64,000 nucleotides of DNA, from the NCBI GenBank assembly GCA_938023705.1, contig CALJDJ010000104.1, positions 1 to 64,000 on the forward strand. Direction: 5' to 3'. Shown here one piece after another: positions 42,483 through 50,909 of the stretch. The notes below the pieces were generated by a model, which was given only the letters and a program-made list of their open reading frames with translations, was not told where the DNA came from and did no database searches. The stretch's first letter is position 1, and every line of letters begins with the position of its first letter. A program made the position numbers and the translations under genes. Origin of the DNA: an uncultured Collinsella sp. GTDB taxonomy: Bacteria > Actinomycetota > Coriobacteriia > Coriobacteriales > Coriobacteriaceae.

Positions 42483-43178
42483 TTATTCGATTATGTAGCC
42501 GACGCCCCAGACGTTTTTGATAAAGCGCGGCTTTTGAGCGTCGTCGCCGATCTTTTCGCGCAGGTGGCGAATGTGCACCATCACCGTATTGTTGGAGCCG
42601 GGCATAAAATCCTCGTTCCACACCGCGCGGAACAGGTCCTCCACGGCCACCACGCTGCCGCGATGCTCGACCAGATACAGCAAGATGGAATACTCGATGG
42701 GCGTGAGGCGAACCGGTGAACCGTCCACTGTCACGGAACGAGCATCGCGGTTGATCTCAAGGCCGTCGAGCTGGATGGTCGGCGACTCGGCCGCCTGCGC
42801 GCGGCTACCGTAGCTGGTGTAGCGACGAAGCTGAGCGTGCACGCGTGCGATGAGCTCAAGCGGACGGAACGGCTTGACCACATAATCGTCCGCGCCAAGC
42901 GAAAGGCCCTCGATCTTGTCTTGCTGGGCATCGCGCGCCGTCAGCATGATCACGGGATAGGTATGGCTGGAACGGATCGTACGTAGCAGCTCAAAGCCAT
43001 CGATATCGGGCAGCATGACATCCAGCAGCGCCAGATCAAACTCCTGCTCCAAGATTGCCTTGGCAGCATCGGCCCCGCTATAGGCGACCTGTACGTCAAA
43101 GCCTTCTTTTGTAAGGTAGATACCAACCAAGTCGGCGATGGCCTTTTCGTCATCAACTACCAAAATGCGCTCGTTCAT
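42483..43178 (-). CDS. OmpR-family response regulator (VanR-like)
   Basis: A 231-aa regulator. The phospho-acceptor Asp lies in LALLDVMLPDIDGF and the conserved Lys in YVVKPFRPLE. The C-terminal winged helix has VWNEDFMPGSNNTVMVHIRH, close to VanR-type regulators that respond to cell-envelope stress. GAGGAG precedes the ATG. A divergently oriented D,D-carboxypeptidase gene starts 198 nt away, so regulation of that envelope enzyme is plausible (inference from position). Confidence 0.9.
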   Translation of the reverse strand: MNERILVVDDEKAIADLVGIYLTKEGFDVQVAYSGADAAKAILEQEFDLALLDVMLPDIDGFELLRTIRSSHTYPVIMLTARDAQQDKIEGLSLGADDYVVKPFRPLELIARVHAQLRRYTSYGSRAQAAESPTIQLDGLEINRDARSVTVDGSPVRLTPIEYSILLYLVEHRGSVVAVEDLFRAVWNEDFMPGSNNTVMVHIRHLREKIGDDAQKPRFIKNVWGVGYIIE

Positions 43179-43330
43179 GCGTGCTCCTCTCGCGCTCCAT
43201 TATGCCCGAGGGGGCGCATGCCACACACAACAAGCGTGGGTGATTAAGTCGGCCTTAAGCACCCTTGTGCCCGTTCGGGCGCGGATGTGGGCCACGCACG
43301 CACGCGATGATCGCCGACACCGGCAAACGA

Positions 43331-43336
43331 TATACT
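43331..43336 (+). promoter_or_regulatory. -10 element of the D,D-carboxypeptidase gene
   Basis: TATACT lies 39 nt upstream of the GTG at 43376. A transcript starting just after it would exclude the earlier in-frame ATG codons. Confidence 0.4.
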
Positions 43337-43375
43337 CTAGTTCCAGAAGAGACCATCCCGTCGAAAGCGAAATCT

Positions 43376-44716
43376 GTGAAGTCCCTCATCTCTTTTGCAA
43401 AGCGCTCAGCCCAGCTTGCCGCCGGCTTTGTCTGCGCTATCGCCCTTGCCGCTGGCGTGCCCACCGTCGCCGGCGCCCAAGTGCTCACGACCGACAATGT
43501 TTGCGGCAAAACCGCCGATGCGCGCGGCATCACGGCCGAAAACCTGCCCGATATCGATGCGACCAATGCCCTCGTCATGGGCAAAGACGGCACCGTCTAC
43601 TATGGGCGCGGCGCCGATGAGCAGGTCAAAATCGCCTCGATCACCAAGGTCATGACCGCAATCCTAACCGTCGAGAATTGCAAGATGGACGAGAAGGTCA
43701 CGGTAAGCAACACCGCGGCCACCGTGGGCAATTCGACCGCCGGCTTGCTCGAAGGCGACGAGCTTACCGTGGAGCAGGCACTGCGCGGCCTGATGATTCC
43801 CTCGGGCAACGACGCCGCCATCGTGCTCGCCGAATATGTGGGCAAGAAGATCGAGCCTAAGACCAAAGACGCCGAGGCCACCTTTGTGAAGGCCATGAAC
43901 GAGCGCGCTAAGAAGCTCGGCTGCACCGGTACGCTTTTTGAAAACCCGCATGGTCTGGACTTTGATGAGTGGGCTGGCGATATGCACTCAACCGCACACG
44001 ACGTAGCGCTGATGATGCAGGAGGCCATGAAAAACGACACGATCCGCGAGGTCGTAGCGAGCGAGGATTCCTGGATCGAGGTCACGGGCGCCGACGGCGC
44101 CGACCATTCGCATTCCATGGACACGCATAACTATTTGCTGGGCCAAGATGGCAACATCGGTGGCAAGACCGGCACCACCGACGACGCGGGCTATTGCTTT
44201 ACGGGTGCCTACAACCGCGACGGCGACGAGATCTACACCGTCGTTTTGAACTCCACCACCACCGACCAGCGCTTTACCGATACCGCAACCCTTGCCAATT
44301 GGTACTACGGTCACAAGGTGACGGTCGCAATCGCCAACACGCAGGAAAAGACCGCCAACGGCAACCCGCTTATGGCGCGTATTGGCCAAACCGACTGGAC
44401 GGATAAGACGATCGACGCCACGCTCGCCGATCCTACGGCGCAAGCGACCGTGTTTTCCCTTGCCGGCGAGGTGACCGAAAAGGTTAGCTACGACGATCTT
44501 TCGGGCACGGTGCATGTGGGCGATAAGGTGGGTAGCGTTACGCTCAAGCAGGACGGCACCAAGATCGCCGTCATGGACCTGGTTGCCGACGAAGAAGGCG
44601 CTGGGCCGAATCCCATTGAATGGCTCCTTGTGAAGCTCGACCGTCTGGGCCGTCGCATCGACAACCGCCCGCTCACGGCAGAAAGCGAGACCGTCGCCAA
44701 GGCGCCCGAGGTGTAG
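43376..44716 (+). CDS. Serine-type D-Ala-D-Ala carboxypeptidase (PBP5-like)
   Basis: A 446-aa exported penicillin-binding protein that trims peptidoglycan pentapeptides. A signal peptide spans about residues 1-34 (ending VPTVAGA). The catalytic boxes are SITK, SGN in IPSGNDAAI and KTG in GGKTGTTDDAGY. The C-terminus ends in an amphipathic WLLVKLDRLGRRI that may bind the membrane, as in PBP5. I chose GTG at 43376 because it gives a normal signal peptide and fits the -10 box; an ATG at 43307 is the alternative. It ends with a good terminator. Confidence 0.9.
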   Translation: MKSLISFAKRSAQLAAGFVCAIALAAGVPTVAGAQVLTTDNVCGKTADARGITAENLPDIDATNALVMGKDGTVYYGRGADEQVKIASITKVMTAILTVENCKMDEKVTVSNTAATVGNSTAGLLEGDELTVEQALRGLMIPSGNDAAIVLAEYVGKKIEPKTKDAEATFVKAMNERAKKLGCTGTLFENPHGLDFDEWAGDMHSTAHDVALMMQEAMKNDTIREVVASEDSWIEVTGADGADHSHSMDTHNYLLGQDGNIGGKTGTTDDAGYCFTGAYNRDGDEIYTVVLNSTTTDQRFTDTATLANWYYGHKVTVAIANTQEKTANGNPLMARIGQTDWTDKTIDATLADPTAQATVFSLAGEVTEKVSYDDLSGTVHVGDKVGSVTLKQDGTKIAVMDLVADEEGAGPNPIEWLLVKLDRLGRRIDNRPLTAESETVAKAPEV

Positions 44717-44744
44717 TGCGCAAGAATAATAAGCCCACTGAAAG

Positions 44745-44773
44745 GAGGCGTCCGAAAGGATGCCTCTTTTTTT
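44745..44773 (+). terminator. Terminator of the D,D-carboxypeptidase gene
   Basis: AGGCGTCC-GAAA-GGATGCCT followed by seven T, 29 nt beyond the stop codon. Confidence 0.93.
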
Positions 44774-44775
44774 GA

Positions 44776-44793
44776 GGGTTCGAATCCCCAGCT
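44776..44793 (+). repeat. Inverted 18-nt copy of the tRNA-Ser T-arm
   Basis: GGGTTCGAATCCCCAGCT is the exact sense sequence of the T-arm and acceptor start of the nearby tRNA-Ser. It lies on the opposite strand from that gene, so it is an inverted repeat of 44856-44873. Confidence 0.85.
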
Positions 44794-44806
44794 AACGTGG
44801 TTCAAC

Positions 44807-44834
44807 TAAAAAAGGGCCCCTTTCGGAACCCTTC
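44807..44834 (-). terminator. tRNA-Ser terminator
   Basis: In the minus direction AAGGGTTCC-GAAA-GGGGCCCTT, with G-U and mismatched central pairs, is followed by TTTTT. Confidence 0.8.
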
Positions 44835-44847
44835 TTTCAAGTCATAC

Positions 44848-44938
44848 TGGCGGAGAGCTGGGGATTCGAACCCCAGATGCCCTTTTGGGGCATACTCGCT
44901 TAGCAGGCGAGCACCTTCGGCCTCTCGGTCAGCTCTCC
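44848..44938 (-). tRNA. tRNA-Ser (GCU anticodon)
   Basis: A 91-nt class II tRNA with a long variable arm (stem ATGCCCC / GGGGCAT type). The acceptor is GGAGAGC / GCTCTCC with discriminator G, and CCA is encoded. The anticodon loop CTGCTAA gives GCT, reading AGC and AGU. Confidence 0.97.
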
Positions 44939-45032
44939 GTAACAGCCGTTCTATAGTAACCAAACAGTCGAAGTTGGGCAAGAGGGAATTTTCTAATTGC
45001 CCGGCGGCCTTTCCTCCTTGCAGTTTTCGCCC

Positions 45033-47474
45033 CTACCCCAGCGAGCGGTTGAGGGAGCCGAGCTCGTCGTTGCCCATGGTACGCCACATTTGGAAGATGC
45101 AACCGCGCGCCAGGAAAAAGAAGCCGTTATCGACCAGCTGCACGGCGGCATCCGCAAGCTGGTTGGCCACCGCGGGCACGGGCGGCAATTCGAGTCCAGC
45201 CCTGCGGATGGTCTCGACCGCTTCCTCGAACGTCGGAGGCTCGCTGACACCCATCTCGTTCATAAGGCCCTGCATTTCTTCCAGCGCGCTGCTGCCCGAC
45301 TCCTCGCCGCGCGGCACCAGACGGTAACAAGCCAGCGCCAGGTCGAGCTGATCGCAATTCCAATAGGCAAACGCCAAGCGATAGAACAGGTAGCCGATTG
45401 CAGAACGATCGCTGGCAATACGTAGGCCGTGGCGCGCCACCTCGATAATCTCGTCAAAGCGCTCCAGACGCGCGAGCACGTTGATGAGCGCAAAGTGCGA
45501 CTGCATGGACGAGCGCGCCAGATCGTAAAGATGGCGCACCTCGGGCAGTGCTCGTTCAAAGTCCTCTTGCTCGGCGTAAAAACTGCAGATCTCGTGCTGG
45601 GCAAAGTACAGCGCATCGGGCGCACGAAGGATTCGCACAGAGCGGTCTTCTTCCAACACCGGTAGCACCATGCGCACCAGCTGGTTATCGCAAAACTGCG
45701 TTTGAACCGGACCTGTCGCCAAAAGCTCGGCGACGGCGCACTTAGCCTCCAACTCCTCGACAAGACGGGAAAAGCCTTCAAAAGCACCTGTACGGTCGAC
45801 TTTTGCCTGCTCGCGCAATTCAACAACACGGGCCACGTATGGGTCGTCGTCCTCTTCCATGACCTCCAACTCGTCAGCCGTATCGGCAAGCAGCAGATCG
45901 CGCAGCGCCGGCGGCAGCGTGCGATGGTCATCACGCGGACGAGCATGAACCTCCGCAGGCTCAATCGTCTCCGGAGCGGTTGACTCATACGCCTCAAGTA
46001 CACGCTTGCACGGCATATCGTCCATGTCCATGCTCTCAAGATCCTTGACGACAGGCACGCAATCGGCCAGATAGGCCGCGCGCCCAAAGAAATACGTTGC
46101 GACAACGCGCTCGCCCTGCTCACTGCCGGGAGCAGCAATCTGCACATAGCAGCGCGTGATGCAGGTGCCCGCGGCAAAACACGCTGCTGCAAGCGTGAGT
46201 GCCACGCGCGCATCGTGCTCCGCGGCCCAGATCGCACGCGCGTCCTCGTCCAACTCGCGCCAGGCGTCATCTTGAGCGTCGTATTCACGTTGCGGCATGG
46301 CATCAACGACAGACTGCCCAAACCGAACGAGCATGATCCCCTCGGCAACGTTTGCCCGATAGGTATAGTCGAGCCGCGTGACCACGTTAAGTGCCTCGAC
46401 AATACGCGCGAAGCGGGTACGCACATCCCACTCACCGCCCGGCTGGCAAGCCACCGTACCCGGTTTGCCCCACGGGTTATCGCTCGAGGCCGTATCGAGC
46501 AGTCGGGGAACATCGTTGGTCGTCTTGGCGATATGCCACGCATCAAAGAGCGCGCAGCCCTCAAGGCTCGGCGAGGATGCCGCAGGGACCAATCCGGCCC
46601 CGATGTGCTCAAGGATGCCGGAGAGACGGTTAAGACGGCACTCGATGGCAAGCAGCATGTCAATCTCGTCCTGGTCCAGCAGGCTGCGATCAAAATTGAG
46701 ATAGAAAAGCTTTGAGCGATCGATGCGAGCCAGGCTCATCTCGGACTTAGCGGCGATGGTGCGCAAGCGGGGCAAGTCAATTTCACTCATAAGGGCGGCG
46801 GCATAGCGCTCGATACCGCTCGGATTCTCGGCATGGTCAACGCGGTAGAGCAGCGTCTCGATAGCGTCAGGGAGCGGTGCCGTGTTAAAGCCCAAAAACA
46901 CCTCGACCGGCTCGGGCAACTTTACGAGCTTGATCTTGTCGACAACGTTTTGCATACCCTCGTCGAGTCCGTCGGCGTCCGCCGTGCTCGCAATGGTATT
47001 TTCGGAGTCAGCGAATATCACGTAGCGCAGGAACATCGATGCCATGAACTCACCGTAAGGAAGGGAGCGGGTCGAATTCCATGTCTCGTGATCGGACTGT
47101 TCGCGCATGGGGCCTTCGGGAGAGCCGACGGTTCGCGCGCACGCGCGCATCGTGCCGTTTGCTCCCCTCACCATAATCTCACCAATACCGGAGTCCGACT
47201 CGTCAAGGACCAGTTCCATGTCGGGATCGTTGGGCAGCGGAGCCTCGCTAACGGGGCGGTCCACCTTGTACACCTCACCCGAAACGCTTACGTAGCCCAA
47301 AAGCGACACATGGCTTTTGCCAACGAATTCGACGACATAACAAGATTCATGCTGATCCTCGCCAAAGAGTTTCCAGACCACGCCATATGAGCGTCCCGCA
47401 GGCTGCTCGGACATCGCCGGAAAGCGCTTCTTGGGATCGAGAAACCTGAGCTTGTATGTCGGACGCTCTGCCAC
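45033..47474 (-). CDS. Large protein of unknown function with C-terminal TPR-like repeats
   Basis: An 813-aa soluble protein I do not recognise. There is no signal peptide or membrane helix. The N-terminal 100 residues are beta-rich (YKLRFLDPKKRFPAMSEQ, then WKLFGEDQHESCYVVEFVG). The middle is mostly helical. The last 200 residues contain helix-turn-helix repeats of TPR character (ICSFYAEQEDFERALPEVRH; LFYRLAFAYWNCDQLDLALA). The GTG start has AGGGTGA upstream. It stands alone between tRNA-Arg and tRNA-Ser on the same strand. A lineage-specific scaffold or sensor is possible, but no function is assigned. Confidence 0.85.
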   Translation of the reverse strand: MAERPTYKLRFLDPKKRFPAMSEQPAGRSYGVVWKLFGEDQHESCYVVEFVGKSHVSLLGYVSVSGEVYKVDRPVSEAPLPNDPDMELVLDESDSGIGEIMVRGANGTMRACARTVGSPEGPMREQSDHETWNSTRSLPYGEFMASMFLRYVIFADSENTIASTADADGLDEGMQNVVDKIKLVKLPEPVEVFLGFNTAPLPDAIETLLYRVDHAENPSGIERYAAALMSEIDLPRLRTIAAKSEMSLARIDRSKLFYLNFDRSLLDQDEIDMLLAIECRLNRLSGILEHIGAGLVPAASSPSLEGCALFDAWHIAKTTNDVPRLLDTASSDNPWGKPGTVACQPGGEWDVRTRFARIVEALNVVTRLDYTYRANVAEGIMLVRFGQSVVDAMPQREYDAQDDAWRELDEDARAIWAAEHDARVALTLAAACFAAGTCITRCYVQIAAPGSEQGERVVATYFFGRAAYLADCVPVVKDLESMDMDDMPCKRVLEAYESTAPETIEPAEVHARPRDDHRTLPPALRDLLLADTADELEVMEEDDDPYVARVVELREQAKVDRTGAFEGFSRLVEELEAKCAVAELLATGPVQTQFCDNQLVRMVLPVLEEDRSVRILRAPDALYFAQHEICSFYAEQEDFERALPEVRHLYDLARSSMQSHFALINVLARLERFDEIIEVARHGLRIASDRSAIGYLFYRLAFAYWNCDQLDLALACYRLVPRGEESGSSALEEMQGLMNEMGVSEPPTFEEAVETIRRAGLELPPVPAVANQLADAAVQLVDNGFFFLARGCIFQMWRTMGNDELGSLNRSLG

Positions 47475-47599
47475 GAAATATCACCCTGATCGGTCGCTTG
47501 AGAAGGAGCGGTCGCGAATAAGTCGCGACATCTACTCGGAATCTTACACGAGTCGACAGGAAATCGTCCCTTTGGACGAAAGCACTCAAGCTGGCGTAA

Positions 47600-47625
47600 A
47601 AGAAAAGCCCCCGTTGCCGGGAGCT
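47600..47625 (-). terminator. tRNA-Arg terminator
   Basis: In the minus direction AGCTCCCG-GCAA-CGGGGGCT (one imperfect pair) is followed by TTTTCTTTT. Confidence 0.9.
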
Positions 47626-47636
47626 TTAATCTCAAA

Positions 47637-47713
47637 TGGTGCGGCGTATAGGATTCGAACCTATGACGTTCTGATTCGTAGTCAGACCCTCTATCCAGCT
47701 GAGGTAACGCCGC
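47637..47713 (-). tRNA. tRNA-Arg (ACG anticodon)
   Basis: A 77-nt tRNA with acceptor GCGGCGT / ACGCCGC, discriminator A and encoded CCA. The anticodon loop CTACGAA gives ACG, read as ICG after deamination, covering CGU, CGC and CGA. Confidence 0.97.
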
Positions 47714-47789
47714 AGCGCAAAACATATAAAACCACTTTAGCTTATTGGAGTCAAGCACAATCTCAAACTTTTTTTGGAACGCAGTTTTG

Positions 47790-48167
47790 TCATGCTGCTC
47801 CGCATATACCGTCGTTCCCCGTACGATCGATTGGCTTTTCGATCACGTCAAACTTAGCATCAAGTTCCCTGAGGAGCGATCTCACCCGCTGGGCACAATC
47901 ATAATCGGCAAACGAGATACTCAACATGCGAGCAACCTGGTTAGATGTCCGGACCCCATAGAAATGCTCCAGGGCCACAAGCCCCTCGTGCGCCACAAAC
48001 GTCTCAACCACATGCGGCGACTCCTCGTAGCACCATTGGGTCAACGGACCCTCGCTCGTCTGTCGAACCACCAGGCCACCCATGCCAGACGGCTCACACG
48101 TCACAAGCAGGTACTCCCCGCCCTCGTCGCTCTCAAACAAAACCACCCGATCATCAAACAGCTCCAT
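47790..48167 (-). CDS. Small protein of unknown function
   Basis: A 125-aa acidic soluble protein. The first half is beta-rich (MELFDDRVVLFESDEGGEYL) and the second helical (VARMLSISFADYDCAQRVRS). AAAGGGGA lies 6 nt before the ATG and codon use is like neighbouring genes, so it is a real gene. No family was recognised. It lies between tRNA-Arg and serS without a shared operon partner. Confidence 0.75.
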   Translation of the reverse strand: MELFDDRVVLFESDEGGEYLLVTCEPSGMGGLVVRQTSEGPLTQWCYEESPHVVETFVAHEGLVALEHFYGVRTSNQVARMLSISFADYDCAQRVRSLLRELDAKFDVIEKPIDRTGNDGICGAA

Positions 48168-48285
48168 CGCGTCCCCTTTCTCTCGCTCTTATTTAGCAAA
48201 AGCATAGCAGGTAGATGGCTGTATACAGAACAGTTGTTCGTGTGTTTTCTATTGAGCTGTCCGCACAGCATGGTATGGCCGCACA

Positions 48286-48315
48286 CAAAAAGGGCACCCC
48301 AAAAAGGAGTGCCCT
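48286..48315 (-). terminator. serS terminator
   Basis: In the minus direction AGGGCACTCC-TTTTT-GGGGTGCCCT followed by TTTTTG, 24 nt beyond the serS stop. Confidence 0.93.
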
Positions 48316-48338
48316 AGCAAATCGCTTATGCAGCCAAT

Positions 48339-49622
48339 CTACGCGACCGGCTCGATCTTCTCGAGGCCGCCCATGTAGGGACGCAGAACCTCGGGGATCG
48401 TGATGGTGCCGTCAGCGTTCTGGTAGTTCTCCAGAATGGCTGCCATGGTACGGCCAGCCGGCAGACCGGAACCGTTGAGGGTGTGCAGATAGCGCGAACC
48501 CTTGAAGTTCTCGGGGTCCCGATACTTGATGTTGGCGCGACGGGCCTGGAAGTCACCGCAGTTGGAGCAGGAGCTGATCTCCTTGTAGGCGTTGTAGCTC
48601 GGCAGCCAGACCTCGACGTCGTAGGTCTGACGGGCAGAGAAGCCCAGGTCGCCGGTGCACAGGCTAATCACGCGATACGGAAGACCCAGCTGCTGCAGCA
48701 GGAACTCGGCCTCGGCGGTCATGCTCTCGAGCTCCTTGTCGGACTCCTCCGGCTTGGCAAACTTGACCATCTCGACCTTGTCGAACTCGTGCTGGCGAAT
48801 GATGCCGCGGGTATCGCGACCAGCGGAGCCGGCCTCCTCGCGGAAGCAGGGGGTGAAGGCGGTGTAGCGGCGCGGCAGGGTATCGGCGTCGAGGACCTCA
48901 CCGGCGTGCAGGTTGGTGAGCACGACCTCGGCGGTGGGGATCAGGAAGTTGTCGCCCGAGACGTGATAGGCGTCGTCCTCGAACTTGGGCAGCTGGCCCG
49001 TGCCGAACATGGTCTGACGCTTGACGACGATGGGCGGCCACCACTCCTTAAAACCACGGCTGGTGTGCGTATCGAGGAAGAAGTTGATGAGGGCGCGCTC
49101 AAGACGGGCGCCGGCGCCACCGAGAACGGTGAAGCGGCTGCCGGAGAGCTTGTTGCCGCGCTCGAAGTCAAGGATATCGAGGTCGGTGCCCAGATCCCAG
49201 TGCGGCTTAAAGTCGAAGTCGAACTCGCGCGGGGTGCCCCAACGACGGCGTTCGATGTTCTCGTCCTCGTCCTTGCCGTACGGCGTGGCCTCGCAAGGAA
49301 TGTTGGGCAGGTGAGCCATGAAGTCGTACTGCTCCTGCTCGAGGGCGGTGCGGCGCTCGGCCAGACCGTCAATTTTCTCGTTGACGGCGCGCACGGCCTC
49401 TTTGGCGGCCTCAGCCTCGTCCTTCTTGCCCTCCTTCATCAGGGCGCCGATCTTCTTGGACTCGGCATTGCGCGTGGCTTGAAGTTCCTCGACCTCGGTG
49501 ATGACGGCACGACGCTCGTCGTCGAGCTCAAAGAACTTCTCGCGATCCCAAGACGTCTGGCGGTTAGCCATGGCGACATCGATGGCATCGGGGTTCTCGC
49601 GAACAAACTTGATATCAAGCAT
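48339..49622 (-). CDS. serS: Seryl-tRNA synthetase
   Basis: A 427-aa class II synthetase. The N-terminal antiparallel coiled coil (about 25-105) recognises the long variable arm of tRNA-Ser. Motif 2 is CFREEAGSAGRDTRGIIRQH and motif 3 is NGSGLPAGRTMAAILE. The ATG at 49622 has CGGAGG 5 nt upstream; an earlier in-frame start lacks a site. No T-box leader was found in the short upstream region shared with the divergent 57-aa gene. Confidence 0.96.
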   Translation of the reverse strand: MLDIKFVRENPDAIDVAMANRQTSWDREKFFELDDERRAVITEVEELQATRNAESKKIGALMKEGKKDEAEAAKEAVRAVNEKIDGLAERRTALEQEQYDFMAHLPNIPCEATPYGKDEDENIERRRWGTPREFDFDFKPHWDLGTDLDILDFERGNKLSGSRFTVLGGAGARLERALINFFLDTHTSRGFKEWWPPIVVKRQTMFGTGQLPKFEDDAYHVSGDNFLIPTAEVVLTNLHAGEVLDADTLPRRYTAFTPCFREEAGSAGRDTRGIIRQHEFDKVEMVKFAKPEESDKELESMTAEAEFLLQQLGLPYRVISLCTGDLGFSARQTYDVEVWLPSYNAYKEISSCSNCGDFQARRANIKYRDPENFKGSRYLHTLNGSGLPAGRTMAAILENYQNADGTITIPEVLRPYMGGLEKIEPVA

Positions 49623-49733
49623 TAGATCCTCCGGCGATATACATTCCATTTAGGTTGCAACCTTGTACATGTATGGGCAAGTATATACTTATGAGCGTTT
49701 ACGACCCAACTCAACTACGCAAGAAGGCACCCA

Positions 49734-49907
49734 ATGGACGCAGTTTTTTCCTTTTTGTTTGGCACCCGCACCGGTTTTGCCATCCTTTTCGCCGGCGGCA
49801 TCCTGCTGTTTGCGATTATTGCCTTTGTAATGGAGAAGCGCACCCATAAGATGTATGTCGACCGCGGCCCCAAGTCCGAGGACGAAGAAGACAGCTTCTG
49901 GGACTAA
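49734..49907 (+). CDS. 57-aa single-helix membrane protein
   Basis: A short gene with a good start: AGAAGG lies 6 nt before the ATG. The protein begins MDAVFSFLFGTRTGFAILF. One membrane helix (about 13-33) is followed by a basic turn (EKRTHKM) and an acidic tail (SEDEEDSFWD). TATACT at 49684-49689 could be its -10 box. A terminator follows at 49959. It is divergent from serS. The function is unknown; small one-helix proteins often modify larger membrane complexes. Confidence 0.7.
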   Translation: MDAVFSFLFGTRTGFAILFAGGILLFAIIAFVMEKRTHKMYVDRGPKSEDEEDSFWD

Positions 49908-49949
49908 CCTGCCAAAAAGGGACAGGTTTATTTTGGTCGGTTTTATCTG
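49908..49949. repeat. Dispersed intergenic repeat, family A copy 2
   Basis: Matches 1516-1557 at 41 of 42 positions. It starts on the base right after the stop codon of the 57-aa gene. Confidence 0.8.
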
Positions 49950-49958
49950 GGCAAACGC

Positions 49959-50000
49959 AAGTGCCCCGCAACTGGAATTGAGCCAGTTGCGGGGCACTTT
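49959..50000 (+). terminator. Terminator of the 57-aa gene
   Basis: Perfect 17-bp stem AAGTGCCCCGCAACTGG / CCAGTTGCGGGGCACTT with a 7-nt loop, followed by TTCGC on the plus strand (TTTT including the stem end). It may also work toward proC. Confidence 0.85.
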
Positions 50001-50020
50001 TCGCTAAAAGGACAAAACCG

Positions 50021-50071
50021 CAGGAAAAACCTGCCAACATAAACCTGTCCCGTTTTTGGTCGGTTTTACTG
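50021..50071. repeat. Dispersed intergenic repeat, family A copy 3 (inverted core)
   Basis: It keeps the outer parts of copies 1 and 2 in the same orientation (CCTGCCAA left, TTTTGGTCGGTTTTA right), but the central core reads ATAAACCTGTCCC instead of GGGACAGGTTTAT, that is, reversed. Its right end overlaps the proC stop codon. Confidence 0.75.
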
Positions 50072-50836
50072 GAGGGTTGCGTCGATTGCCTTGACCAGGG
50101 CGCTGCGCATGCCGGCGTCCTCGAGCGCAACGACGCCCTTGATGGTGGCACCACCGGGCGAGCATACGGCATCCTTCATCGCCGCAGGATGCTGGCCAGT
50201 TGCAAGCTGCAGCTTTGCCGTACCCAGCACCATCTGGCTCACAATGCGATAAGCATCCGCACGCGGGATACCGTGCTTGACCGCCGCATCGCCCAGGGCC
50301 TCGATTGCCATGGCGACAAACGCCGGAGCGCAACCACCCACCGTGCCGCCCACAAACAGCAGGCTTGTGTCGAGCTCGACGACAGCGCCAAGCTTACCGA
50401 GCAGGTCGAGCACCACAGCACGCTGCTCGTCGTTAAGCGTCGAAGCCTTCTCGCAGGCGATGACGCCCTCGCCCACCGAAACCGGCGTGTTGGGCACCGT
50501 CGAGATATGCGCGACGCCCGGCAGGACCTGCTCCCACTTGGCACTGTCCCAGGTCCAGGCAACCGACAGAACGACCTTTTTGGCAAAAGCATCCTTGAGC
50601 GGGGCGAATACCTTCTCGATCATGTACGGTTTGACCGCAGCGACCACGATATCGGATGCGGCGACAACCTCGGCGGCATCGTGGCAGGCGACCATGCCGC
50701 GCGCCTCGCAGCGCTCAACCAGTGCGTCGTAGCGACCCGCGCAGGCGCACATGTCGCTCGCAGCTACACCGGCAGCGATCCAGCCATCGGCCATAGCGCT
50801 CGCCATATTGCCAAAACCGACAAATCCAATCTTCAT
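50066..50836 (-). CDS. proC: Pyrroline-5-carboxylate reductase
   Basis: A 256-aa NAD(P)H-dependent enzyme for the last step of proline synthesis. The Rossmann motif is GFVGFGNMASAMADGW at the N-terminus, and the C-terminal dimer domain has the family pattern VCSPGGATIKGVVALEDAGM. The ATG at 50836 (AAAGGA upstream) gives the normal length; an earlier in-frame start does not. Single gene. Confidence 0.94.
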   Translation of the reverse strand: MKIGFVGFGNMASAMADGWIAAGVAASDMCACAGRYDALVERCEARGMVACHDAAEVVAASDIVVAAVKPYMIEKVFAPLKDAFAKKVVLSVAWTWDSAKWEQVLPGVAHISTVPNTPVSVGEGVIACEKASTLNDEQRAVVLDLLGKLGAVVELDTSLLFVGGTVGGCAPAFVAMAIEALGDAAVKHGIPRADAYRIVSQMVLGTAKLQLATGQHPAAMKDAVCSPGGATIKGVVALEDAGMRSALVKAIDATLQ

Positions 50837-50909
50837 ATCGCATAGTCCTTTCAGACACATTCCTCAAAACGAAAGGTATTGTCCCACGCCATTGTTTCGT
50901 ATTGCCGAC

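Noticed and set aside
43265..43375. Longer N-terminus for the D,D-carboxypeptidase
   Set aside because: The extra residues would precede a normal signal peptide, and a -10 box lies inside the extension.
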